From NCBI RefSeq assembly GCF_003457605.1, contig NZ_QRAN01000019.1:1-64000 (forward strand): a DNA stretch of 64,000 bases. Reading direction: 5' to 3'. The DNA comes from Seongchinamella sediminis. Its GTDB lineage: Bacteria > Pseudomonadota > Gammaproteobacteria > Pseudomonadales > Halieaceae. The position numbers and the translations under genes are program-made. Below, in pieces: positions 1 through 8,189 of this stretch. How positions within the stretch are numbered: the stretch's first letter is position 1; each line of letters starts with the position of its first letter. Below the pieces are notes generated by a model that saw only the letters and a list, made by a program, of their open reading frames with translations, did no database searches and was not told where the DNA came from.

Positions 1-2
1 GT

Positions 3-374
3 GTGCCCGCAAGGCGTGAAATCAGATCAAATCAGCCTGTTAACTGCCTGCGATTCCGTAATCGGAAAATCTCCGCGGAGATTTGGCCGAATCTGATGAC
101 TCATGAAATATTCAGGCTAGAAGATCACGAAATTTTCCAACTGATGATCGGCAGCCAAAGAGCCTTCCGCGTCTGGGAAGAGGCTTTTTACATGCATCGA
201 GATGGTTATCTGGATAGCAAAAACTGGGATGGCATGAACCGTCAATTCCAACAGTTTTACGCACTCCCCTCATTTCAATACACATGGAAGGCTCGTGGGC
301 AGTTCTACGGAGATGAGTTTCGTCATATGGTAGAGAACGCCCCGAAGACGACATATAGTCTTGGAGATAGGTAA
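3..374 (+). CDS. Hypothetical protein, probably 5'-truncated by the window edge
   Basis: The frame is open from the first codon in the window (GTG at 3), so the true start may lie upstream. The C-terminal half (RVWEEAFYMHRDGYLDSKNW, then a W-R-FYGDEFRHMVE block) resembles small bacterial proteins of about 150-170 residues that carry an N-terminal membrane segment and this Trp/Phe/Arg-rich tail. No membrane segment is visible in the part present, which supports truncation. An internal ATG at 96 is an alternative start. An 18-bp perfect palindrome lies inside the 5' part. I do not recognise a function; the family resemblance is from memory of the pattern. Confidence 0.45.
   Translation: MPARREIRSNQPVNCLRFRNRKISAEIWPNLMTHEIFRLEDHEIFQLMIGSQRAFRVWEEAFYMHRDGYLDSKNWDGMNRQFQQFYALPSFQYTWKARGQFYGDEFRHMVENAPKTTYSLGDR
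67..84. repeat. 18-bp perfect palindrome
   Basis: AAATCTCCGCGGAGATTT is its own reverse complement. Its core TCCGCGGA recurs once in each of the 206-bp repeats, near 574 and 2030. It could be a protein-binding site or a remnant of the same repeat family. Confidence 0.5.
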
Positions 375-441
375 CCGTTAGCGTCTGATCATGGCTCCCC
401 AAAGCGGACGCTCATATCCCAGCCGAAATAGCACCTTTTGA

Positions 442-647
442 GGTGAAAGCGGTCGTCAGAGCGTCAGGTGACTCATGTCGGCTCCAATCCAGAAAGCTGG
501 ACCACGGTATACCGGAACACGGCTTGCGCCGGAATGACAGCGTCTTCCACATCCATTCCGTTCAAACATTTCCGCGGAGTTGGCAAAATACGAAAATCAA
601 CTACCACCAACAGTAAAATCGCAGGATTCCGGCTTGCATGGAGATAA
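442..647. repeat. 206-bp direct repeat, copy 1
   Basis: This stretch recurs at 1898-2103 at the same length with about seven substitutions and no indel (roughly 97 percent identity by eye). It contains the motif CTTGCGCCGGAATGACAG, similar to dispersed CGGAATGAC-type repeats seen in many proteobacterial genomes. The short frames crossing it look non-coding. The two copies frame about 1.25 kb containing two or three small genes. Confidence 0.85.
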
Positions 648-660
648 CAATAATGATGGC

Positions 661-804
661 ATGTCTATTCGCGTGGAGATTTTTAAAAGCTCTGGGAATG
701 AAAAACCTGACTCCAGAGCGATTACACATGCAAAGAAGCGCGTTTATTCAGACCGGATGGCTAACGTTTTTGAGGAAAAGCACACCTATGAGGTACGGGA
801 CTAA
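661..804 (+). CDS. Small hypothetical ORF, doubtful
   Basis: A 47-residue frame begins at ATG 661 and ends at 804. The same frame is open back to 580, but that part lies in the 206-bp repeat and is unlikely to be coding. The product is charged and hydrophilic (starts MSIRVEIF, ends KHTYEVRD) with no membrane segment. No clear ribosome-binding site precedes it. It matches no family I recognise and may be a gene fragment moved with the repeats. Confidence 0.25.
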   Translation: MSIRVEIFKSSGNEKPDSRAITHAKKRVYSDRMANVFEEKHTYEVRD

Positions 805-916
805 TAGTGTGTAGCTCATCTAGCAAGTCGCTGTTGTCGCACCTGCCGGGATGGTACGACCTTTCTGCAGCTTCGCTACCACAAGCCCGCCCCAAACCCG
901 GGCGTTGGGTGACGTG

Positions 917-1246
917 ATGAACGGGAACAACAAAGGCCCGTTAGCCGGTGCCTCGATGGCAATGTTCTTTTCAGTAGCGGCTTACTGGACCATGCCGGTA
1001 TTCGCTGGTGGGGCCATTTGCGCTAGTATGCTTGCTGCAATCCTGGCCACATACTGTGCCTACGCCGGTGCGCTCAAAACGTCGTTAGTAGCAATGTATT
1101 TCTGTATTGCGGCCTCCGTGCCATTTTGGGTGTCACAGGACAGTACTTTTAATTTTGGGCAGGGCTATCTGTGGCTGGGTCCGGCAGGACTTGTTTTAGC
1201 CGTCGTGTTGCTGCTATTTGGCAGACGCATTACGGGCGCCACCTAG
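917..1246 (+). CDS. Hypothetical inner-membrane protein
   Basis: The product has about 109 residues, mostly hydrophobic, with roughly three to four predicted membrane segments, ending in a short basic tail (GRRITGAT). ATG 917 is preferred because the longer frame back to 851 adds a polar, low-quality leader. The start is preceded by GGGCGTTGGGTGACGTG, which looks superficially like an integron core site but has no partner. It lies between the two 206-bp repeats. Function unknown. Confidence 0.55.
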   Translation: MNGNNKGPLAGASMAMFFSVAAYWTMPVFAGGAICASMLAAILATYCAYAGALKTSLVAMYFCIAASVPFWVSQDSTFNFGQGYLWLGPAGLVLAVVLLLFGRRITGAT

Positions 1247-1525
1247 CAAGTCAGGGCCACGGGCTGGTTTACCACGGCGCCCCGCACCACTCATAACCGC
1301 AGGCGTTTTGAACGCTGGCTCCTGATTCCTTAGCTGCCTCGGACTCCGTATTACATTGAGGATGGGAGTCGCCCAAAAAGCGGCCATTGTTGGATTGCTT
1401 CGCTAATGCGCGCTTTCGCCGAGATTACGACATCTCGGCTATTCTTGCTGAACTGTTAACAAGCTGGGTGTCTAGTTATGACTTAATACGAACTACGTGA
1501 TCTTGCGCAGGCAATAACCTCTAAC
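1247..1525. other. Non-coding stretch between two membrane-protein ORFs
   Basis: No convincing frame is seen on either strand. A hairpin-capable segment (CCGAGATTACGACATCTCGG near 1420) could act as a terminator or be a repeat remnant. Confidence 0.4.
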
Positions 1526-1888
1526 TTGATTGATCTTAGTGACCAACAGGCCAGTTTCATCGCCATATATGTATCTATTGTCTTCGCCTTTATTGCTGCC
1601 TCCTACGTAGTAGGTAGTAAACTCAATAAAGTACAAACCACTGTGGCGACATTATTGTTCAGTGTTACATGCATTTGGTTAGTGCATCGCATAACGATGA
1701 TTGGCTTTGGACTCAACTTTATGCAGTCACTTCTACAGGACTCGGCGCTGTCTCGTTTGAACGAAGGTTTAACGCCCGAACATACTGTTAGCGTATTGCA
1801 GGTTGCCCTCACCGGGAGCATTTGGTCACTCGGGATGTGCGGCGCTTTGATATTTCTCTGGGATATTAGGCACCGGGATATTGATTGA
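1526..1888 (+). CDS. Hypothetical membrane protein
   Basis: The 120-residue product starts at TTG 1526 (MIDLSDQQASFIAIYVSIVF). It has three likely membrane segments, near residues 12-32, 38-60 and 92-112, and a charged C-terminus (DIRHRDID). The overall pattern, with a short polar N-terminus followed by an FAFIAASYVVG-type first helix, resembles an uncharacterised group of small proteobacterial membrane proteins. The upstream SD is weak, so the start is uncertain. It is the last gene before repeat copy 2. No function can be assigned. Confidence 0.55.
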   Translation: MIDLSDQQASFIAIYVSIVFAFIAASYVVGSKLNKVQTTVATLLFSVTCIWLVHRITMIGFGLNFMQSLLQDSALSRLNEGLTPEHTVSVLQVALTGSIWSLGMCGALIFLWDIRHRDID

Positions 1889-1897
1889 CCGCGCTGC

Positions 1898-2103
1898 GGT
1901 GAAAGCGGTCGTCAGAGCGTCAGGTGACTCATGTCGGCTCCAATCCAGAAAGCTGGACCACGGTATACCGGACCACGGCTTGCGCCGGAATGACAGAGTC
2001 ATCCACATCCATTCCGTTCAAACATTTCCGCGGAGTTGGCAAAATACGAAAATCAACGACCACCGACAGTAAAATCGCAGGATTCCGACTTGCACGGAGA
2101 TAA
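1898..2103. repeat. 206-bp direct repeat, copy 2
   Basis: Partner of the copy at 442-647. It directly follows the membrane-protein ORF ending at 1888 and stops 36 bp before the end of yqcC, marking the right edge of the accessory patch. Confidence 0.85.
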
Positions 2104-2138
2104 AGCGGGATAAAACCCGGCCGGGCGAGAGCACGCCG

Positions 2139-2459
2139 TCAGTCGGATTGAGTCAGCAGTTCGTCAATTGACTGCAGCGACTCCACCAGCGCATCGATGC
2201 CCATGCCGCTATCCCGAAAGAACTCCTTGGCCATGGGTGCGATTCCACAGCGCTGGGGTAAGGGGTCTCCCGCTTCGAGCATGCTGTAAATCGTCGGAAT
2301 GAAAACAAACTGCAACCACTGCGGCAGGGTCAGGGTATCGACACAGAATGGCTCGGCAGAGGCCAGGGCCCGGCTGGAAGGCGGGATCTTGTCCCACAGC
2401 CCCAGCTGGCGCAGCTGGGCCTCGATGTCGATCAGTACTTCGGCAATCTCGGTGTGCAT
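2139..2459 (-). CDS. yqcC: YqcC family protein (DUF446)
   Basis: The 106-residue product has the YqcC signature: an N-terminal helix, then PFCVDTLTLPQWLQFVFIP and a second helical half with LP-x-x-CGIAPMAKE. Length matches the E. coli protein (about 109 residues). In E. coli the gene sits beside the tRNA pseudouridine synthase truC; that neighbour is not visible here. The biochemical role is not established. GAGAG is placed about 7 nt before the ATG. It is transcribed towards the repeat region, away from the tRNA gene. Confidence 0.85.
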   Translation of the reverse strand: MHTEIAEVLIDIEAQLRQLGLWDKIPPSSRALASAEPFCVDTLTLPQWLQFVFIPTIYSMLEAGDPLPQRCGIAPMAKEFFRDSGMGIDALVESLQSIDELLTQSD

Positions 2460-2563
2460 GGATGCTCTCGTGCGAATCTCCAGCGCATTCTACCGGTATC
2501 GACACAAAAGCAGGAGACGGTTTTGACCCTGCACCCTACTGCAGGTAATCTTCACCACAGCGC

Positions 2564-2637
2564 GCGGGTGTAGTTCAATGGCAGAACAGCAGCTTCCCAA
2601 GCTGCATACGTGGGTTCGATTCCCATCACCCGCTCCA
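2564..2637 (+). tRNA. tRNA-Gly (anticodon CCC)
   Basis: The 74-nt gene folds as a full cloverleaf: acceptor GCGGGTG/CACCCGC, D-stem GTTC/GAAC, anticodon stem GCAGC/GCTGC with loop TTCCCAA (anticodon CCC, reading GGG), and T-stem GTGGG/CCCAT around TTCGATT. The CCA end is encoded. The last third is duplicated downstream at 2781-2826. Confidence 0.97.
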
Positions 2638-2664
2638 ATCCACAAGGGCCCCAACGGGGCTCTT
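2619..2664. repeat. 46-bp direct repeat, copy 1 (tRNA-Gly 3' end plus hairpin)
   Basis: It covers the last 19 nt of tRNA-Gly and most of the following hairpin. The sequence recurs exactly at 2781-2826. A duplicated tRNA 3' end is the usual footprint of integration by a tyrosine recombinase, or of a tandem duplication. Confidence 0.9.
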
Positions 2665-2671
2665 GTGGATT
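2637..2671 (+). terminator. Strong hairpin after tRNA-Gly
   Basis: A 16-bp stem with one G-T pair encloses the loop AAC (inner stem GCCCC/GGGGC). No T-run follows, so it may work as a processing or Rho-assisted terminator. The second, shortened copy at 2799-2826 keeps only the inner part of the stem. Confidence 0.6.
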
Positions 2672-2780
2672 GGATGGGGTGCGTGTGGATGAGAAGCCAC
2701 GTCGGGTTCGACAAATCGGCAGGACAGCCGATTTGAACGCCGCAGGCGCCCGCAGGGTGAGCGCCAGGATGGCGCGAATT

Positions 2781-2826
2781 ATTCCCATCACCCGCTCCAA
2801 TCCACAAGGGCCCCAACGGGGCTCTT
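2781..2826. repeat. 46-bp direct repeat, copy 2 (truncated tRNA-Gly 3' end)
   Basis: Exact copy of 2619-2664 without the rest of the tRNA. The 116 bp between the copies contain AAATCGGC/GCCGATTT and GCGCCAGGATGGCGC hairpins and no gene. Confidence 0.9.
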
Positions 2827-2838
2827 TCATCTCACCTG

Positions 2839-3231
2839 TTACGCCACCAGCACCTGCCAGGCAATCGCGCCGATACCGTACAGGCCGATAAAGTAAAACA
2901 GCGGCCGGATCAGCGGCCAGCCGAAGGCGTAGATCACCGCGTGGGCCACCCGGGCGTAAAAGAACAGGCTGGCTGCCATGGCGGTGGTGCCATTGGACAC
3001 ACCCGCAGCCTGGGCGACCAGCACCACGATGGCGAACATCACCAGGTTTTCCTGCATGTTGGCGCTGAGGCGCTGCAGGCGCTGGCGAAGCAGCGTGGGG
3101 GCCGGCAGGCTGTCGCGGCTGCCCGCCTGCGCCAGCAGGCCATTCTGGGCGATACCGAGGCCGGCCTGGACCAGGATGATGACCAGGAAAAGCAGGGTGC
3201 TGTAAACCAGCATCGAGAGTTCAACTGACAT
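2839..3231 (-). CDS. MAPEG family membrane protein
   Basis: The 130-residue product has four membrane helices and the MAPEG features LSANMQENLVMFAIVVL and ARVAHAVIYAFGWP, typical of bacterial glutathione-transferase-like or eicosanoid-type MAPEG proteins. ATG 3231 is chosen over the much longer open frame because GGAG lies a few bases upstream and the sequence before it has no MAPEG character. Family members are trimeric inner-membrane proteins, some with glutathione-dependent activity. The substrate here is unknown. It is divergent from the MOSC gene. Confidence 0.88.
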   Translation of the reverse strand: MSVELSMLVYSTLLFLVIILVQAGLGIAQNGLLAQAGSRDSLPAPTLLRQRLQRLSANMQENLVMFAIVVLVAQAAGVSNGTTAMAASLFFYARVAHAVIYAFGWPLIRPLFYFIGLYGIGAIAWQVLVA

Positions 3232-3357
3232 TTTATTTTTCTCCACTTGGGTTGAGTCGCTTACCGAGTATGACCTCCCCGGCGCCGGTGTAAAGCTGTA
3301 ACTTGCCGCCCCACATAGCGTAAGCTGTCGCTTCAACACCAGCGATGGGTAACTATC

Positions 3358-3996
3358 ATGCAAGTCATGTCTGTCAACGTCGCCCGGGTTCGCGAGATCA
3401 CTTTTCGTGGCGAACGTCACAAAACCGGCATATTCAAGGAACCGGTACCAGGACCGGTGGCGGTAAACCCGCTCGGCCTGCAGGGGGACCGCCAGTGCGA
3501 CCTGCTCAATCATGGCGGCGAGCACAAGGCAGTGTACGGTTTTGCCCTCGACCACTACGGGCACTGGCGCGAGGTCCTCGACAATCCGGGACTGGGCCCC
3601 GGCGCCTTCGGCGAGAACCTGACCGTCAGCGGCCTGGACGAGGAAACCATCTGCCTTGGTGACCAGGTGGCCATTGGCTCCGTGCTATTGGAGGTCAGCC
3701 AGCCGCGGGTACCCTGTTTCAAGCTGGGAGTGGCACTGGATGACGAGCGGGCGCCGGCCCTGTTTACCCGTCACTTCCATACCGGCGTGTACTTCCGGGT
3801 GCTCGAGGAAGGCGAACTGAAACGCGGGGATGGCGCTGAAGTCATTTACCGGCATCCCGCCGCGCTCAGCGTCCACCGCCTGTTCCGGGCGTTTTACGAC
3901 CGGGACTATCCAGACCGCAACAGCCTGCTGACGGCAGCCATGAAGCTCGAAGTGCTGGCCCCGGAATGGCAACACAAGTTGCGCACCCGGCGTTGA
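3358..3996 (+). CDS. yiiM: MOSC domain protein, YiiM type
   Basis: The 212-residue product matches YiiM in length and layout. It has an N-terminal beta region with GLQGDRQCDLLNHGGEHKAV, then GAFGENLTVSGL and the cysteine segment VSQPRVPCFKLG; this Cys is the one expected to ligate molybdenum. YiiM reduces N-hydroxylated base analogues such as 6-hydroxylaminopurine using a molybdenum cofactor. moaA, a cofactor biosynthesis gene, lies in the same window but is not adjacent. ATG 3358 begins a clean N-terminus. It converges with dinG, 6 bp away. Confidence 0.85.
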   Translation: MQVMSVNVARVREITFRGERHKTGIFKEPVPGPVAVNPLGLQGDRQCDLLNHGGEHKAVYGFALDHYGHWREVLDNPGLGPGAFGENLTVSGLDEETICLGDQVAIGSVLLEVSQPRVPCFKLGVALDDERAPALFTRHFHTGVYFRVLEEGELKRGDGAEVIYRHPAALSVHRLFRAFYDRDYPDRNSLLTAAMKLEVLAPEWQHKLRTRR

Positions 3997-4002
3997 CCGG
4001 GA

Positions 4003-6129
4003 TCAGGCCAGTTCGCGTTTGAAGGGCGGCAGGGAATCGAGGATAGCCCGGCCGTAGCGTTTGCTGATAATACGCCGGTCCAGCAGGGTCACCCGGCCGG
4101 TATCGGTCTCAGTGCGTAGCAGGCGGCCCGCCGCCTGCACCAGGCGCAGGGCGGCGTCCGGTACGCTGATTTCCATGAAGGGGTTGCGGCCCTGGGACTC
4201 CACCCACTCGGCCAGCGCCGCCTCCAGCGGACTGTCTGGCACGGCGAAGGGAATTTTCGCAATCACCACGTGGCGGCAGTAATCCCCCGGTAAATCCACC
4301 CCCTCGGCGAAGCTGGCCAGGCCAAAAATGACGCTGCCCTGGCCCCCGTCGATGCGCTCCCGGTGGCGCCTGAGGATTTCCTGCTTGCTGTAATCGCCCT
4401 GCATGAGGATTCGGTCAGCCATGCCGCCGGCAATGCCCTCGTACACGTCCAGCATCTGGCGCCGGGAGGAAAACAGCACCAGCGCGCCCTCGGCCGGGTC
4501 CAGCAATTGCGGCAGGCGCTCGATGATGGCCGCCGTGTGGGCCTGGGCGTCCCCCGGCTCGCTGTCCAGTTGCGGCACCGCAAACACCGCGTTGGCATAG
4601 TCGAAGGGGCTGGCCACCTGCTTGTAATTGCCCTCCCGCGGCGCGCCGGAATGCAGTATGAAGCGCTCGAAGGAGTTGAGTGCGGTAATGGTGGCCGAGG
4701 TGATGATCACCCCCGCGGCCCGCTGCCACAGGTTTTCAGTGAGAATTTCTTCCGCCAGCACCGGGCTGCTGCGCAAGTCAAAACCGTACTGGCCCTCGCG
4801 GGTGAGCATGGTAATCCAGCGCGCCACCGGCGGCGTGGCGGCCTCGCCGCCTTCGGCATAGGCCTGCCAGAGCGCCAGCGCGCCCTCCGCCCGGCCCAGC
4901 ATGCCGCCGAGGTTGATGTGCCAGGTTTCGATCTCGGACTTGTCCAGGCCGCTGAAGTCATCATCCAGCGCATCCTCCAGCACTGTTTCCATGCGGGCCA
5001 GGGCACTGGCCAGGTTCTGGAACTGGCTGGCCAGGCTCTGGGCCAGGCGCTGCAGGTTTTCCGGCACCACCCCGTGTTCAAAGCGCAGCTGCGGGTCGTC
5101 GCGCTGCCCTTCCGGGTCCACGCCCTCGAACAGCTGGGCCACCACTTGCTCGGCGTTCTGCAGGCTGGCGACGGTCTCGTCCATTTCCGCCGGCAGCTTC
5201 TGCAGCAGGCGCTCCAGGGAATCCAGCTGACCCAGGACCGGGGCGCCCTGGGCCAGGGCTTTCTTGCTGTCCTGCAACCAGGCGGCGGTGGTGTGCAGGC
5301 GGCAGAAGCTGGAAAAATGCGACAGCGCCTTGTCCGGCAGGTGATGGCCCTCGTCGAAAATGTAAATGCTGTCCTCGGGGGCAGAGAGAATGGCACCGCC
5401 GCCCAGGGCCAGGTCCGCCAGAGTCAGGTCGTGATTGGTGACGATGATGTCGGCGTTCTGCAATTCATCCCGGGCCTTGAAGAAGCTGCACTGGGAAATA
5501 TTCGGGCAGCGGCGACCAGTGCACTGGGCATGGTCCGTGGTCACCGGGTACCAGACCTCCTCGGCGATGGTGTCCGGCCAGTTGTCCCGATCGCCGTCCC
5601 ACTGGCCCCTGCCCAGGGCGTCGATCATGCCCTGGTATACCGGCATGGCCTCTGCGGGTGAGGCCGAGGCCACCTCATCCGGGTACAGGGCCAGCATGCC
5701 GGTCTCCCCCTGTCCCTCGGCCAGCAGCCTGTCCAGTTTCGACAGGCACACGTAACGGCGTCGCCCCTTGGCCAGGGCGTAGCTGAAATCCAGCCCGCTG
5801 TGGTGCTTGATGTCCGGCAGGTCCTTGTGAATAAACTGTTCCTGCAGGGCGATGGTGGCCGTGGCTACCACCAGGCGCTTGTCCAGGGCCTGGGCCATGG
5901 GAATGGCGGTCACCGCGTAGGCGATAGTCTTGCCGGTACCGGTGCCCGCCTCGATGACACAGACTGCCGGCTCCTTCGCCGGTCCCTCACCGGGGCCGGG
6001 TATCCGTCCCAGGGTGTTGGCGATTTCGGCAATCATCTGCCGCTGGCCCCAGCGCGGGGTCAGTTGCTTGCTCTCCATCAGCGCGTTGTAGGCGTCGCGG
6101 ATGGTGTCCTTGAGTTCCTCGGTCAGCAA
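4003..6129 (-). CDS. dinG: ATP-dependent DNA helicase DinG
   Basis: The 708-residue product is an XPD-like superfamily 2 helicase. Walker A AGTGTGKT is at residues 61-68 and the DEAH-type box DEGH at 259-262. Four cysteines (128, 203, 208, 214) are spaced for the 4Fe-4S cluster that distinguishes DinG from YoaA-like relatives lacking it. The C-terminal motifs GLASFAEGVDLPG and QAAGRLLRTETDTG complete the second RecA fold. DinG unwinds R-loops and D-loops at replication-transcription conflicts and is SOS-induced in E. coli. It lies 7 bp downstream of the acyltransferase gene and probably shares its transcript. I saw no LexA box directly upstream of that gene. Confidence 0.95.
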   Translation of the reverse strand: MLTEELKDTIRDAYNALMESKQLTPRWGQRQMIAEIANTLGRIPGPGEGPAKEPAVCVIEAGTGTGKTIAYAVTAIPMAQALDKRLVVATATIALQEQFIHKDLPDIKHHSGLDFSYALAKGRRRYVCLSKLDRLLAEGQGETGMLALYPDEVASASPAEAMPVYQGMIDALGRGQWDGDRDNWPDTIAEEVWYPVTTDHAQCTGRRCPNISQCSFFKARDELQNADIIVTNHDLTLADLALGGGAILSAPEDSIYIFDEGHHLPDKALSHFSSFCRLHTTAAWLQDSKKALAQGAPVLGQLDSLERLLQKLPAEMDETVASLQNAEQVVAQLFEGVDPEGQRDDPQLRFEHGVVPENLQRLAQSLASQFQNLASALARMETVLEDALDDDFSGLDKSEIETWHINLGGMLGRAEGALALWQAYAEGGEAATPPVARWITMLTREGQYGFDLRSSPVLAEEILTENLWQRAAGVIITSATITALNSFERFILHSGAPREGNYKQVASPFDYANAVFAVPQLDSEPGDAQAHTAAIIERLPQLLDPAEGALVLFSSRRQMLDVYEGIAGGMADRILMQGDYSKQEILRRHRERIDGGQGSVIFGLASFAEGVDLPGDYCRHVVIAKIPFAVPDSPLEAALAEWVESQGRNPFMEISVPDAALRLVQAAGRLLRTETDTGRVTLLDRRIISKRYGRAILDSLPPFKRELA

Positions 6130-6136
6130 GGCCGGG

Positions 6137-7285
6137 TCAATCGCCCGCCTGGTCCATTTTGCTCACCACCGCGTTGGCGTAGGTGGCCAGGGCGTAGGGG
6201 CGGTGCGCTTCCGGCAGGGCAGCGATACGCTGTTCGAATTCCTCGCGGCTGCAGTCGCCCTCCTCCAGGTAAAGGTTCTCGGGCCTGGGGGCATGATCGG
6301 CGTAGAGCATGTCGTAGGCATAGAGGTTGGTGGGATGCAGGCAGTAAAGCGCTATGACCTGGCGATCGATTTCCGCGGCAACCGCGTCGGCATCGGCAAA
6401 TTCACTGCCCAGCGGGGTACCGAAGGACACGTGCACCCGGCCCTTGCCGCCGGCGATGCCCTGGCCGATGGAGGCCACGTCTTCCTGCTCGCCCTTTTCG
6501 TAGGTACCGGTGCTGGCCAACTGGTGTAACTCGTTGGCCTTGAGCGCATCACAGGGGTCCAGTTCGTAGGAAATCGCCACCGGCACAATGCCGAGGCTGG
6601 CGATATGCTCGCCGAAGGTCTGGCTCGATTTGTCCCGGCTCATCCCCAGCATCTTGATTACCGCCGGCTCGGTGCGATCCAGCCCGTCCTTGGCCCGCCC
6701 CTCGCGCTGGGCAATCCACACCGGCGCGTTTTCCTCCAGCAGGGAATGCTGGATGTAGCTGGACAGCAGTTTCGAGGCCGCCAGCAGTTCCCGGGGGCCA
6801 CTGACCGAGCGCTTGACGATAAAACTCTTGTTGAGCCGCATCAGGTCGGAGACCCAGGGCTTGGTGAGCAGGTTGTCGCCGATGGCGATGCGCACCGTCT
6901 GGTGCCCGCCGCGATGCAGGGCGTAGTTGGTGAACGCCGGATCCATGGCGATATCCCGGTGATTGCTCATAAACAGGTAGGCGCGGGACTGGTCCAGCGC
7001 TTCCAGCCCGGACACGCTGAGACCACCACTGGTACTCTCGATCATGCCCTCCAGATAGCCCTTGATGACCATCTGCATGCCGTGCACATCGACCACGCCA
7101 CGCAGCTTGTGGCCTAGGCTGATGCGCACCAGCCACCTGGCGAAGCCCGGCAGGACCCGGGACAGCCCCGGCAGACGCAGCAGCGCCAGGGAGTGCAGTA
7201 GCTCGGGGTCCCGCAGGAGCCTGGCGAGCACCTCGGGCACTTCTTCGTCGCGGTAGGGACGAATGTCAACAAAGGGATCGCTCAA
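6137..7285 (-). CDS. 1-acylglycerol-3-phosphate O-acyltransferase family protein
   Basis: The 382-residue product has PlsC-like blocks: SNHRDIAMDPAF around residue 127, NKSFIVKRS, then WIAQREGRAKDG in place of the usual FPEG-T-S block. The His-Asp pair is arranged as NHRD...D rather than a plain HX4D, a variant seen in larger cytoplasmic members of this superfamily. The role is probably acyl transfer to a glycerol-phosphate-type acceptor. The start is TTG at 7285 with GAGG about 9 nt upstream. It heads a two-gene unit with dinG. Confidence 0.8.
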   Translation of the reverse strand: MSDPFVDIRPYRDEEVPEVLARLLRDPELLHSLALLRLPGLSRVLPGFARWLVRISLGHKLRGVVDVHGMQMVIKGYLEGMIESTSGGLSVSGLEALDQSRAYLFMSNHRDIAMDPAFTNYALHRGGHQTVRIAIGDNLLTKPWVSDLMRLNKSFIVKRSVSGPRELLAASKLLSSYIQHSLLEENAPVWIAQREGRAKDGLDRTEPAVIKMLGMSRDKSSQTFGEHIASLGIVPVAISYELDPCDALKANELHQLASTGTYEKGEQEDVASIGQGIAGGKGRVHVSFGTPLGSEFADADAVAAEIDRQVIALYCLHPTNLYAYDMLYADHAPRPENLYLEEGDCSREEFEQRIAALPEAHRPYALATYANAVVSKMDQAGD

Positions 7286-7428
7286 GGCAGCAACCTCGCG
7301 TCGGAAAGCGCCACACCTTACCCAAAATACCGTCGCTAGTCATCACCGCTGCACGCCGGCGCTGACTTGCCCCCGCCTTTCTGCTAATCTTCGCCGGCAT
7401 TTTCAAACCTGATATCTCTGGAGGATTT

Positions 7429-7653
7429 ATGGACGCCGGTTCCGCCACCTTTTTGACCTTTGGCGCAGCTACCCTGCTGGTCAGCTGGATACTGTTGTTG
7501 ATCGCTTCCTGGAAGGAAGATTACAGCTGGGGCCTGTGTACCCTGTTCCTGCCGCCGCTGTCCTACCTTTATGGCCTGGCGCGCCTGGACAAGGCCGGCG
7601 AAGCCCTTCTGGTGGCCGTGGTGGGCTGGGTATTTATTTTTCTTGCCCTGTAG
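7429..7653 (+). CDS. Small inner-membrane protein
   Basis: The 74-residue product has three hydrophobic segments with SWKEDYSWGLCTLFLPPLSYLYGL in the middle, a pattern seen in small uncharacterised proteobacterial membrane proteins. TGGAGGATTT directly before the ATG is a strong SD, which makes it a real gene. It is divergent from the acyltransferase gene. Function unknown. Confidence 0.7.
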   Translation: MDAGSATFLTFGAATLLVSWILLLIASWKEDYSWGLCTLFLPPLSYLYGLARLDKAGEALLVAVVGWVFIFLAL

Positions 7654-7902
7654 CGCTGTTCCCCTGGAGATGCGGTGTTAACCCCGGTTAATGCCGCTGC
7701 CCCGCCCTGCCGACGCTCTGAATATCGCTTCATTTCAGTAGCTTAGCCCGCCCTATCAGGAGCGCAGCCGCACTGCGTTACCTAAATACCCAATTAATTA
7801 CAAATTGGTAACATCTGTTTGTTACCCAGGCCCCGTATAATCACTGATCCTGACGGGCAGCCCTCTGCCTTCAGGTCCATAGTGAAACTTGAGGAATTTG
7901 TG

Positions 7903-8169
7903 ATGACTATCATCAAGCTTGCGGCATTTGCCGCCCTTGCCACCGTTTCGGCCACCACTTTCGCCGCCAAGCCCACCAGCATCGTATTTGATGCCAGGGG
8001 AGCAACCAGTGACGGAACCCCCTACTCCACCTACATGGTCAAGTGCTCCAACGGCCAGCAAAAAGAACTCACCGCGTGGAACAACCGCAAAAAGTGGTGC
8101 GTGGGCGACGCCAGCAGCGAGTCCTGCGAGAAGAAGCAGATCAAGGCCGCCATCGCCGCCTGTAAGTAA
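7903..8169 (+). CDS. Small secreted cysteine-containing protein
   Basis: The 88-residue product begins with a clear signal peptide (MTIIKLAAFAALATVSATTF, cleavage likely after AxA). The mature part of about 67 residues has four cysteines (VKCSNGQQ, KWCVGDAS, ESCEKKQ, AACK), suggesting two disulfides in the periplasm or outside the cell. ATG 7903 follows TGAGGAAT, a good SD; upstream in-frame codons lack one. I recognise no family. It stands alone between the small membrane protein and the convergent phosphatase. Confidence 0.65.
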   Translation: MTIIKLAAFAALATVSATTFAAKPTSIVFDARGATSDGTPYSTYMVKCSNGQQKELTAWNNRKKWCVGDASSESCEKKQIKAAIAACK

Positions 8170-8189
8170 GGCACCTCGCTGCCGGCGCC

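Noticed and set aside
895-920. Integron attC-like core GGGCGTTGGGTG before the membrane-protein ORF at 917
   Set aside because: GTTGGGT fits the core-site consensus, but I find no matching inverse core or hairpin-paired partner site around the small ORFs and no integrase gene; other junctions in the patch lack the motif.
2839-3564. 241-residue minus-strand frame
   Set aside because: Only the last 130 residues are MAPEG; the extra N-terminus overlaps the MOSC gene on the other strand and lacks any family character.
4363-5661. 432-residue plus-strand frame inside dinG
   Set aside because: Antisense shadow of dinG caused by high GC; composition (His/Gln/Leu/Gly-rich) is not protein-like.
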